In this document: positions 1 to 14,591 of the stretch, in pieces
Numbering within the stretch: the first letter of the stretch is position 1
How the letters are laid out: the number at the start of each line of letters is the position of its first letter
Assembly: GCA_965153355.1 (NCBI GenBank)
Contig: OZ231127.1
Span: forward strand, 82,770,001 to 82,834,000
Reading direction: 5' to 3'
Length of the DNA stretch: 64,000 nucleotides
Origin: Flaccisagitta enflata
Taxonomy: Eukaryota; Chaetognatha; Sagittoidea; Aphragmophora
Made by a program: the position numbers and the translations under genes
Notes under the pieces: model-generated
The model's database searches: none
What the model was told of the DNA's origin: nothing
The model's input: only the letters and a program-made list of their open reading frames with translations

Positions 1-3512
<3,512 letters not shown>

Positions 3513-3911
3513 CGCGAGGTCATGACATTTCTCTGTCAAATGTCAGACATTAGTCGTGATTGAATTTTTTTTCTTTTTGTCAGCCGCAATTTGTCACGAA
3601 TATGTATTCAACTTGAAAAAATTCATTTCAAAATTTCGCCAATATTCTTTTTTGGCCCATCACGGTTACCCATTGTGGAAATGCTTTTTACAGTGAACTT
3701 GTTCGCTGAGATATGCATGTTATGACTTTAAATACAATTTCCAGTGTATTCCCAATGTCTTGTTTTGTTGTGGTTCTTGCAAACTATCTTATTACTTCTT
3801 GTATGGTCTGTTTTCAACTTCCAGAGAGACCCAGATTCTTGTTTTTCTGTTTTGTTTTTTTTTTGGGGGGGAGGTTGGTAAGTTGATCTCAAATGTAATG
3901 CTAAGACTCAC
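3513..3911. other. Short convergent intergenic region
   Basis: About 400 bp between the Kelch stop codon and the last WD40 exon I could assign. It is AT-rich with T-runs and no canonical AATAAA on either strand that I can find; AATACA occurs near 3731. WDR49-like proteins normally continue past the GTFGQ motif, so a further small exon on the - strand may lie here (a short open stretch is visible around 3735-3830), but I cannot prove one. Confidence 0.5.
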
Positions 3912-4014
3912 CTGCCCAAAGGTTCCGATGTATTCTCCTTCAAGGGTCCACAATCTGACGGTGCAATCCATAGAAGATGTCAGCAGAAGATTTTCATTTT
4001 CAATCACGTCCATG
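3912..4014 (-). CDS. WD40 gene exon (GTFGQ blade)
   Basis: Acceptor TTTTGCTAG, donor CAG|GTGAGTC. Translates C|MDVIENENLLLTSSMDC, then TVRLWTLEGEYIGTFGQ. It is the last exon I can assign. It enters in phase 2 (the preceding exon supplies TG) and leaves in phase 0. Confidence 0.85.
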
Positions 4015-5464
4015 CTAGCAAAATTGAAGGAAGGCAGTAAAGTGGAATAGAGAACAGAAAGAAGATCCTAGAACTTTCATCAAACCATATAAGCTGAGCC
4101 CCACTGCCCGTTCTTTCTTCGATCTTAATAAGTTGAAGCTTTCTCGTCATGTGCTTCAATTTGAAGGTGCTTTTTGGGCAGCGGCCCCGAAGGGGACGAA
4201 GTCCTGTAGAACACAGGGGACTTTTGTTCGTTTGTCCGTTTGTTCGTTCGTCCCCCCTAGGCTCTCTCAGGCCTGAAATCTGCCCTCTCAGGCCTAAAAT
4301 CTGCCCTCTCAGGCCTGAAATCTGCCCTCTCAGGCCTTGAATCTGTCCTTTCAGGCCTGAAATTTGTCCTTTCAGGCCTGAAACCTGCCTGTCAGACTTT
4401 AAATCCACCCTCTCAGGCCTAAAATCTGCCCTCTCAGGCCTGAAATCTGCCCTCTCAGGCCATGACTCTGCCCTCTCAGGCCTGAAATTTGCCCTTTCAG
4501 GCCTGAAACCTGCCTGTCAGGCTTTAAATCTGCCCTCTCAGGCCTGAAATCTATCCTCTCGGATTCAAGGCCTGAGAGGGCAGATTTCAGGCCTGAGAGG
4601 ACAGACAGGCCTGAGAGGGCAGACAGGAAGCCTAAGCGGACGGACAAGAAAGCGGACGGACGGACAAAGCAATGAAAATCCCCTGTGTTCTACAGGACTT
4701 CGTCCCCTTCAGGGCCGCTGCCCTGCCTCTCATTCCGATTTACAACCATGCAAAGCAGGGCAACGGGTATCGCTGACCACATATTGCCCTTGGGCGACCT
4801 GTTACAGCTCGGCATGGAGTAAAGTGTGGAGTTTTAGCAGCGGGGTTACAGTACAAGAAGGGGAGCAAGGGGGGGGCCGTAGCAGTCAAGGTAAGTAATT
4901 CTGGCTCAGCACGACAAGAAATTCGAAAAGAACAACGCGGCTCCTTGAAAAACAAATAGCGCCCGAGATGAGTGACAAATTAAAAGTTTAAGCCCTTACC
5001 AAGTAACACCCTTGACCGAATGATGCCCTTACCAAGTGACGCTCTCGATGTGCGCTCTCCACATGTTGAGTAACTCTGCCGGTTGTTCTTCTGCTTTGGT
5101 CATGCAATATCCGTCGATGTTCCATAAATAAACAAAGCCGAAATTGTCTCCTGTTGCTAACAAAGTGTCACGACTGTTGAGCACCATGGTGTGAATACTA
5201 GCAGCGCCCTCGTGAATCGAACCGGGGAACTGGGCCATCAAGGAACCACCCTGGTATGGGGAGAGGAAGCGAAGAGGTGACTAAACTGTTTAGTAAACAT
5301 GGTAACAGAGGAAGAAAGAAACGGACAAAGAAAAACGAGCACAGGAAGAAAGATATAAACTAAGAAAGGAAGGAAGAAAAAAAAGGTGTTTACAAAGAAG
5401 AAAAAAAAAGACAGGAGGAAAGGAGGGGAGGCAAGAATGAGAAAAGAAAGAAAGAAAGAAAGAG

Positions 5465-5531
<67 letters not shown>

Positions 5532-8335
5532 AAAAAGGAAAGAAAGAAAAACGGAAAGAACAAAAAATCAACGTGCGAATTAAAGCAAAACAAACAAAAA
5601 AAACAAACAGAACGAAACAAAAGGCGTTACCTGAAATACATTCCAAAAGTGGATGCATCCTCTGGGCCCAGAAGCAACCAAAGACGCGGCTTCTTTCTTC
5701 GTTGTTCTTGTTTTCATGAAAAGGAGTTTATTGATGCTGAGGTCGCCGTCGACTGGTGGAGAAAATCAAAATTATAATACTTGAAATAAATTGATTTGAC
5801 AAATGACAAACCCAATGTCAATGAAATGGTTGTCAATGTCCATTGGAATGACGAATCAATGGTCAATGCAATGCCGTTGCAATGTCTAGTGCTGTGCTGC
5901 CTAGATGCAGTGGAAATCTCCACAAATACGAACTGTGATGTGATGTGATTTCCATTTAACAAGGCCAAGTAGGCCAATAAGGTGCGACGTGTTGATCGTC
6001 GAACGAATGCGTTACAGACAGACCGACCGACCGACCGACCAACCATCCGACGGACAGAGCCAGTTATAGAGGTGCGTTGTCGCACCTAAAAAGAAATGGC
6101 AGGGTCGTTTTATAAATAGTCTACAACTACTTAGTCTACTCTTCACTCTGGCAATGAAAATTAATTCAAATTGAAAAGAAAAGATAAGAAAAAAAAGTCT
6201 GAACGAGAAGTCATGCAAAACAAACAAGGCCAAGTAGGCCAATAAGGTGCGACGTGTGGATCATCGAACGAATGCGTTACCCGACCAACCAACCAACCGA
6301 CCGACCGACGGACACAGCCAGTTATAGAGGTGCTTTGTCGCACCTAAAAACTTGTGCTGTTAGCAGACTGATATTTGAAATGAAAAAAAAGAACAACTAA
6401 ATATTATGTACAGTGATTTCTATTTACGAAACAATCAAGCCTTATTTTCTCCAGGCTTGAATGGAACTCCGACACAATGTTGCACTCCATGCAACACGTT
6501 TTATTTGGATAATCTCTTCCAATTTAGCTGGGCAAACCAAGTTGCAATAGGCCAATGTCAGATAATAACACTGGGTACAATGATTATTGTTCCAACATTA
6601 CGTGAGGAAGAGCGATGGAAAATGTATGGACGGACACAGTTACTGATGTTACTAACAATATTGGGCCAATAATCATGAAACAGGCGTTATTCCTTGTCCA
6701 TTTTGGCCTTAAGATATGACAAGAACTCATTATGTTACAGACGAAATCTCCTTTAACTGACTATCTGTACACGAAATTGCGGCGACATGCTTTGTTATTT
6801 GCCTCAGCCTGCTGGTCAAACGGTTAACAGTCATACTACCTGCAAAACTGTAGTCAAAACCTTTTTCCTTTTCAGTCTTTTTCGTCTCGTCTTTCCGCAC
6901 CAGAAAGTGGTCTTTTTCTCCTCCTCCTGTTCCTCCTCCTACTCCTCTTCCTACTGCTCCTCTTCCTCCTGCTTCTTCTGCCGGCGCCATGAAATTGTCT
7001 TTCATGACATCTTAACAGGCAAAAGGAAGGAAGAAGGACGATGAGGAGATAACAATTGAAGTAGGAGAGAGAGAAAGAGAGATAAGAAAACGAAAGATAG
7101 AAAGGAAAAAAAAGGCAGAAAAAACTGTTAAAGAAAGTCAGGTTTCCCATTTCATTAGGGACTTGGTTCTACAAATACATGGTGTTTCATGCCAAGATAG
7201 ATATAAGAAAACGATGCAATTTTGCTACTAAAAATGCAAAAAAAAGTTCTGAAAAAAGGTTCAAAGTGCACTTAAGCTCCGATTTTTTGTATAAAAATCT
7301 AAAGGGTTGGGGTCAAATATCTTAGCCAGGGCTCGACAAAGTAGCCGAGCGCGCGAGCGTAGCTCGCAGGAAGCTAGCTGGGCCAGGAGGAAGAAGGAAA
7401 AGGAAGAAGGAAAGGAAAGGAAAAGAAAAAGAGGAAAGGAAAGAAAGAAGAGAAAGAAAAAAGAAAAGAAAAAAAAGAAGAGAAAGGAAGGAAAAAAAAG
7501 GAAAAAAAAGAAGAAAGAAAAAAAAGAAAGAATAAAAGAAAGAAAGAAAGAAAAGAAGAAAGAAGAAAAGAAACAAAAGAAAGAAAGAAAGAAAGAATGA
7601 AAGAAAAGAAAGTTAAAGCTTGGGAATATTGATATTTGGCTAGACGAGAGATGAAAGGAAGCGGTAATTGTTAAAAAAGAAGGAAGTGAGGACAAGAAGA
7701 AGGAAGCAAGAAAGGTTATGTAAGGAAGGAAGGAAGGAAGGAAGGAAGGAAGGAAGGAAGGAAGGGAAGGAGGAAGGGTGGGAAGTAGGAAGGAAGGAAG
7801 GAAGGAAGGAAGGAGGAAGGGAAGGCGGAAGGAAGGGAGGAAGGGAGGAAGGAAGGAAGCAAGGAAGGATGGAAGGAAGGAAGGAAGAAAGGAAGGAAGG
7901 AAGGAAGGAAGGAAGATAGGCAATTAGGAAATAAGAGAAAGCAATGAATTGTTGTAAAAGAAGGAATAAAGAATTCAAGGTCATAATCTGATTTCCTGAC
8001 CTTAACAGTTTTTGTGATTATAATTCATTGAAAATCTCCATCATGATGTATCTTTACTTTCAGAGAATTTACAGTATTTTTAATCCAATACAATTTACCT
8101 ATTATCAATAATTAAAATCCAAATGCCTTTCCAGGTCTTTGAAATCTGAATCGTATGTCTTTTGTTCTAGTTTTATGAGACTAGTTAGTCTGTTAAACCA
8201 TTAGTAGTTGGTGGCAGCACTTGAGTCAGAACCTAATGAAAAGAACATCTAGGAAAAGTTATCTAGGAAATTACCAATTACAAGGCCGGCAAAAAAGACT
8301 GGTTCTCAAATTGTATGACTACATTCGATTACACA

Positions 8336-8371
<36 letters not shown>

Positions 8372-8399
8372 GACTGTCTGTCTCTGTTTGTCTCTCTCA

Positions 8400-8495
<96 letters not shown>

Positions 8496-11400
8496 TTTTG
8501 TGAATTGTTTGAATCGTTTTCACACAGTTTATCACAGATTCGTTTTTTTAACTTTTCATTATTGTTTGCATTTCATTCTCGACATATAAATGTTTTATCC
8601 TTCTTCCATATTCAGTTAAACCAAGAAAGTATTCACTTGCATTACATGTTTTGTTTTATATATGTTTTCGTTTCCCTTGCAGATTCAATCAAAATAAGAA
8701 ATTTTCAGTTACATTTCATATTTTGTTATTTACATGTTTTACTTTCCTTCCAGATAAAATTAAAGTTAGAAAATACTCATTTGCATTACATGTTACATTA
8801 TATGTTTTTTTCCCATCCAGATTGAGTCAAAATTGATACTTCTCAGTTGCATTTCATTCTTTGTCATATAATTGTTTTATTTTTTTTCAGATACAGTCAA
8901 AATAAAAAATAACCTGTTAAATTTCATTTTTTGTTATATAAATGTTTTTTTTTACTTTCAGATTCAGTCAAAGTTTAGCGCAGTCTTGTTTATGTGCACA
9001 TTTCATTGCTCATTCAAAATTTCTTGTGCTGGTTTCACCTCACAATGCCACCAAAACTCGCAAAACCCCCTTCAAAAAGACAAGTGACTTGTGCTGAGTG
9101 TGACAAAACATTTGAGCGCCAGGAAAATCTTCAGCATCATTACAAAAAAAGCCATCCTGGTAAACCATGCAGAGAAAAAAATCAGAACTCAATAACAACT
9201 CTCATAAAAACTGGGTCTAAACGCCCTTTGCCTCTTGATCAGTTGGATGCTGGTGAAGGCAGTAGCACAAACACTGCTTCCCAGTCTGACATCTCTGGCA
9301 ACGAGCCAAATCCAGATCATGGACAACCAGCTTTGGTGCATGATGAGTCACCATCTTCCTCGCATTCAGAAACTGACTCAGTTCCACAAGTCCCTTTAGC
9401 CCCTGATCCACCTCCACCTAATCTAATCTCTGCCAGTGACATGACACTTTTTACAAAAATTAAAGATGTCCTTGCACAGTTTACGCCAACTGGCATCAAT
9501 GCAACTCAGCTGGATTCCATTCCATCTCCACAGCTTACTTCCTCCGTGCCTAGCAAAGTTGCAGATGAAAAGGAGGCTCAGACTAAAAATCAAATACTGG
9601 CTTGTAGGTGTCTCAAAGATTTTGAAACTCTTCTTGATGACTGCTTTGAGTTGGACAGAGAAAATAGCAAGCTAGTCTGCATTGCTTTTAAGTCCTCTAG
9701 CAAACCAAGTTCATTTCTGGTGTCAGAGATTGAGATTGATAGACTTCCCATAAAAAGCCGAAAGTTAAGAAATCTCCAAAGTCATCTTGTTGCCCATCTC
9801 AGTACAGAAAACCATCACAAGCAGGAGGCCCAACAACAAGAAAAAGAGGCCTCAGAGAACAGAGAGAGACAACGAAACAAAGAGATAGGCAGAAAATTGG
9901 GTTCCCTGGCTTATTTCATTTTCTTTAATAAACTTCCATTTACACTTTTTGAAAAAATTGTACCATGGATGGCTCTTGTGAAAATTGACATTGGTCAAAT
10001 TAATCACAGTGAAATATTTGTACGGCGCCTCCTCAACCCTTGCTTTGCAGAACTTAAAAAAAGATTATAACAGCATTTGAACAAACCATTACCATGCACT
10101 GGTGAGCTAAGGCCACTTAATATCACGGCTGACAAGGGTACAATCAAACATGACTGTAACCAAGTCACTATGATCAGAACACTTGCTCTGAAAAATGGGC
10201 ACATGTTTGAGCGATTTTTCATTGCACACCCAGAAGTTTTATGTCACAAGGGCCGTGAAATCACAGATCTTCTCTTTCAAGCGTGTGCCGAACAATTGAA
10301 TCTTTCAGTGGAGGATCTAAGGCTAAGATTTTCAGGTGGCTGTTTTGATGGGCAATATATTCATCTAAATGTCCCTAAACACATGTCTGACAGCCTTTAT
10401 TTGCCCTTAGAGTTTTTGAAGGAAAGTGTTGTTTGGGATGCTGCTCATAGACTTGAATTGGCTTGTGGTGATGTGAAAGATGGTAAAAAAGATAGCGGCG
10501 GTGATTGGGTATTCAAACCAACACTGTGGTTGCAGGAACTAGACTCAGTGCTTCAATTCATCATGAAAAACTTTCACATTGGAAAGAATCATTCTGACTG
10601 TCGCAACATAGCAAAGGAAATGGGGGAAACTTTTCTTGAGTTCTGCCTTATTTCCCCTACAAGATTTTTCGAGTATATTCACCAAACTTATGATCATTCC
10701 CTCAGAATGATTCACATTCTTTTTGAGAAGATAAAAAGAGATGAGGGCAATGCTACAACAAGGAAGGAAAGTGACTCTCTTGAGAACCTTGAAAAACTGC
10801 TTGTTCAAGCAAAAACAGTCACTGATCTGCTTTTCATGAATGAGGTGAGTCAGCTCATTACCTTCTGTTCAAAGTCATTTCAAAAGTTTGACAACCTACC
10901 TATTGACACTCTTCATGCATATGAGTACTTGTGCAGTCTCCTGCTTGAGGCAAAAAACTCCTTTGAAAATCAGAAGGTACCTGATGCAGTGAAAATTATT
11001 CACCCAAACTCACAAACTTACACTGTCTGGAAATTTTTCAAAAGTTCTATTGAAACCATCTGTGACTCACAGACCTTTTAAGGCATTGAACTCCTTGTTC
11101 CAGGAGATCGAGGGCGTGTCACAAGGAGTGGCAAGTCATATGCTTATGAAAAAGATGAATTTTCAGCTCTGGTTTGGGGTCGTTTTCCACATTATGCTGA
11201 ATACCTAACTCAGTTACTTAACTCATTAAAGAACCGTTATGAGCCTTGGCCAGAATGGCTTCTTTGTTGTGATAAATCTTGCAACTTTGAAAAGGAGCTT
11301 ACCATTGCAGAACGTGAGACAGCCTTGAAAAAACTCATGAACTGCCCATTTGGACCTTTACCACTCATCTCTGATGAAAAAAAACGAATTCTAGCTGAAT

Positions 11401-13904
11401 ATCGCACTTTCTGTCTAAATGCTGAGAAGGCAACTGCAATCTTTCAGAAGGACAAATCAAAAAAAGTTAGTCAAACTGAGTTATGGTATGAGCTGCTGAC
11501 AAATGAAGATCACTTCAAACATTGCAAAAAATTCATAGCATTTGCCTTGTGTTTTTTGAATCGATCATTCAATGAATCCATTGTTGAAGTTGAAGTCAGC
11601 AGTTAGAACACGCTTCCACAGAAAGACGACCACTTTTACAGAAAACGACTGAGATGCTAAATTTCATCTCTACCAATGGTCCACATCCTTTGGTCTCACT
11701 TCCTTTGGTAGATGATGTTCTTGATGCTCACTTTGGGAATAACTGGCACTTTACCATGAACCAATCTCAATGGTTTGTTTCCAAAACTGTTGATCGCCAT
11801 TTCAAAGAGGCAAAAGATCTTCCAAACTCACTTGCATAAGTGTTTACTCTTAGTTTCAAAAACATGGTCATTTGTTTCAAACATTTCATAATAATGTGCT
11901 TGCATTACAATAAAGACATTTCATTATACTGTGCTTGTTTCTATTTTGCTTCTCTTTATTTCATATAGGAGAAAATTGACGCGAAAATCATACGCGTTTC
12001 TAGCAGGAAGCTACAGCTAGAGAATTTTTGCTCGCAGGAAGCTAAAAATTTTGTCGAGCCCTGATCTTAGCCACAACATCAAATTGAAGTAAAATGACAT
12101 AATTTTGATTTTATAAGTTTTTCTTTAGATTGCTCTCATTTTTAAACGGCTTGAGTTATAGATGTCAGATTGGTCTCAAATTAAAGCGTATCGAATTTCC
12201 TTTAATTTGAGACCAATCTGGGATCTGTGGCTCAAGCCGTTTAGAAATGAGAGCACTTCAAAGAAGAATTTTCAAAATCAAAATTATGTTAAAAGAACCT
12301 CTCCTTTAAATGCTTATTCTACTTCAAATGACGTTGTGGCCAAGATGATTGACCCAAAGCCATGAAATTTTTACACAAAAAATCAGAGTTTAACTGCTCT
12401 TTGAACCTTTTTTCAGAACTATTTTTGCATTTTTAGAAGCAGAATGGCATCGTTTTCTTATATCTAATTTGGCAGGAAACACCCTGTAGAAGTGGAACAT
12501 CAGATTAAACAAGGAATCTCCTGTAAACTAATTACATAACCACTTTCTACTTCTTCCTGTATCATGTAGGTTGGTTCGTCTTCATGCTGGTTCATCAGTT
12601 TCTTTTTTGGGCAGCGGCCCCAAAGGTGACAAAGTCCTGTAGAACACAGGGGGACTTTTGTTTGTTCGTGCGTGCGTGCGTGCGTCCCTCCTAGGTCCTT
12701 TCAGGCCTGAAATCTGCCCTCTCAGACCTGAAATCACAGATTCAAGGCCTGAGAGGGCTGATTTCAGGCCTGAGAGGGTAGATTTTGGCCTGAGAGGGCA
12801 GATTTTAGGCCTGAGAGGCCAGATTTTAGGCCTGAGAGGGCCTAGGGGGGACGGACACCTGCGCGAACGAACAGAAGTCCCCCTGTGTTCTACAGGACTT
12901 CATCCCCATAAGGGCCGCTGCCCTGCTTTTTCTCATTCCAATTCACAATCCTGCAAAGCAGGGCAACGGGTATCGCTGACCACATATTGCCCTTGGGCGA
13001 CTGGTTTCTAATGTCGATTTTTTGTTCAACTTCATCTTTTCATGGACAAACAAAGTTCAGTGATTTAAATTCATGTTCCTTGAGACATACCCAATACCTA
13101 GCAAAATCTTGACTCCCTATTCATGTCATTTGTCACTGACTTTCTTATGATCCTATTCTCGTTTCTTTTTTGTCCATACCTTTGAATCCTCTCTCATTTT
13201 CATCGTCGGCTTCATCCTCTCCAATTTCACTTAATCCTGCCAGAGAATTTTCATCTTCCTCCTCCTCTCCTTCTCCTCCCTCTTCCTCCTCTTCCTCAAC
13301 ATTTTCCGAAGGTTGGGTCATGAAGACCGGTTGCACTCTGGGTGACTTCATAGTCGATGCTGCTGCTGCTGTTGTTGCTGATGCTGCTCCTGCTGGTGCC
13401 GATGATGTTCCAGCTGCTGACGCATCTCCTTTTCTGCCGGTTTGACCGGCGCCTTTAGGCGTTCGTGGTGACGCCGCCGCCGATTTTCCGGCGGTTATCG
13501 ATAAAACAGCGCCAACTCCATCGACACTTCCGCCTCCTCCTCCACCTCCTCCTTTTCCACCGGAAGGTGGCGCCAAAAACGCGGAAGCCTTTGGGGATGA
13601 AACCGAATCAAGCGCCAATTCCGGCACAATCGGATGTCGATGAGACGATGGCTGGGAAGCTCGTGGACTATGAAGAGTATGAAGAGAATGAGGAGTATGC
13701 GGTGTATGGGCAAGATGAGGAGTAGCTTGAGGAGCCATTTGAGGAGTTTGTGGACTCACGAGTGCGGAGATTCCTTCGATTTTCGGTATTTGAGTCGAGA
13801 CCAAAGTTTTCTTTTCCTCTTTTTCTTCTTCATCTTGAGAATCTGTCTCTGAATCTTCACCTCCAAACTGCACTCTCGACGGCTTACCTTCGGTTTTATT
13901 ATTT

Positions 13905-13952
<48 letters not shown>

Positions 13953-13964
13953 TTGTTTTTGTTT

Positions 13965-14032
<68 letters not shown>

Positions 14033-14551
14033 GGTGTTGTTGGTGTTGTTGTTGTTATTGTTGTTGTTGTTGTTTTTGTTTGTACAATATTTTTTTGCAT
14101 CACAACAAAGAATCGTTTCGGAAAATGCAGCAATAACAGAAAAAGTAAAAGAATAAAGAAATGCAACGAAAAAGAAAAAGCAAAATCAAGTGTGAAGCAA
14201 ACTAAAAATTAGCGTGGATGATTGATTAATTGTGACATGTGGTAGGTTTTAATTGCAGATTGTAGAATTGTGACTCGTGGTCCCAACCTCTATCCCAGTA
14301 TAGTCTGTTTGTCTTTTGTAATCAGTATGTCGTCCCTCTCTCCGTCTTAGGTCACGTGAAATGGCTTTAATATCCAAGTAGCCTACAGTACATAGGTGTA
14401 TCTGTCTATCTGTTTATCCGTCTGTCCATCTGTCTGTCCATGTCTGTCTCCTTCGCCCTCACTGTCACTCACGTGAATAGCTTTGACAAAAAAGGTGGCT
14501 GCGGTGATTGTAGCCTAAAGTATATGTGTCTGTCTGTCTGTTAATATTTCC

Positions 14552-14591
<40 letters not shown>

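Larger units (their letters stand above)
7327..12063 (+). mobile_element. hAT-superfamily DNA transposon, complete ends
   Basis: 4737 bp with terminal inverted repeats CAGGGCTCGACAAA at 7327 and its exact complement ending at 12063. An 8-bp target-site duplication, ATCTTAGC, lies at 7319-7326 and 12064-12071. The 8-bp duplication and a CAGGG end are hallmarks of hAT. Subterminal CTCGCAGGAAGCTA motifs occur near both ends (7364, 12031) with a variant at 12002, and may be transposase sites. It carries a GAAA/GGAA-rich left flank, a minisatellite, a transposase relic at 9045-11839 and AATAAA at 11909. Confidence 0.9.
7178..12486. mobile_element. Palindromic TA-flanked element interrupted by a hAT transposon
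   Basis: Outer arms at 7178-7326 and 12072-12486 form a long imperfect inverted repeat: left CATGGTGTTTCATGCCAAGA, right (reversed) CAGGGTGTTTCCTGCCAAAT. The similarity continues inward to a centre near 12187-12199, where ATTGGTCTCAAATTAAAG at 12169 faces CTTTAATTTGAGACCAAT at 12200. Both ends adjoin TA (7176-7177 and 12487-12488), as expected of Tc1/mariner-type target duplications. Without the hAT insertion the element is about 560 bp and nearly all palindrome; it has no coding capacity. Confidence 0.8.

Noticed and set aside
3735-3830. Terminal exon of the WD40 gene on the - strand
   Set aside because: A short open stretch with possible acceptors exists, but the peptide does not match what normally follows GTFGQ in this family.
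5290-5658. Open frames over (GAAA)n, and likewise at 7261-7984, 8315-8825, 13750-14166, 24512-25187, 26038-26622, 27233-27724, 49604-50572 and 51047-51910
   Set aside because: All are translated simple repeats (poly-Ser/Leu, Arg/Glu, Thr, Val, Cys-Val runs).
9045-11839. Alternative genetic code (TAA/TAG read as Gln), because the Kelch, LINE and pol frames all end in TGA while the transposase is broken by TAA, TAA and TAG
   Set aside because: Pol also has an internal TGA, the TAG is explained by a local frameshift, and the Kelch and WD40 exons contain no in-frame TAA/TAG; the standard code is sufficient.
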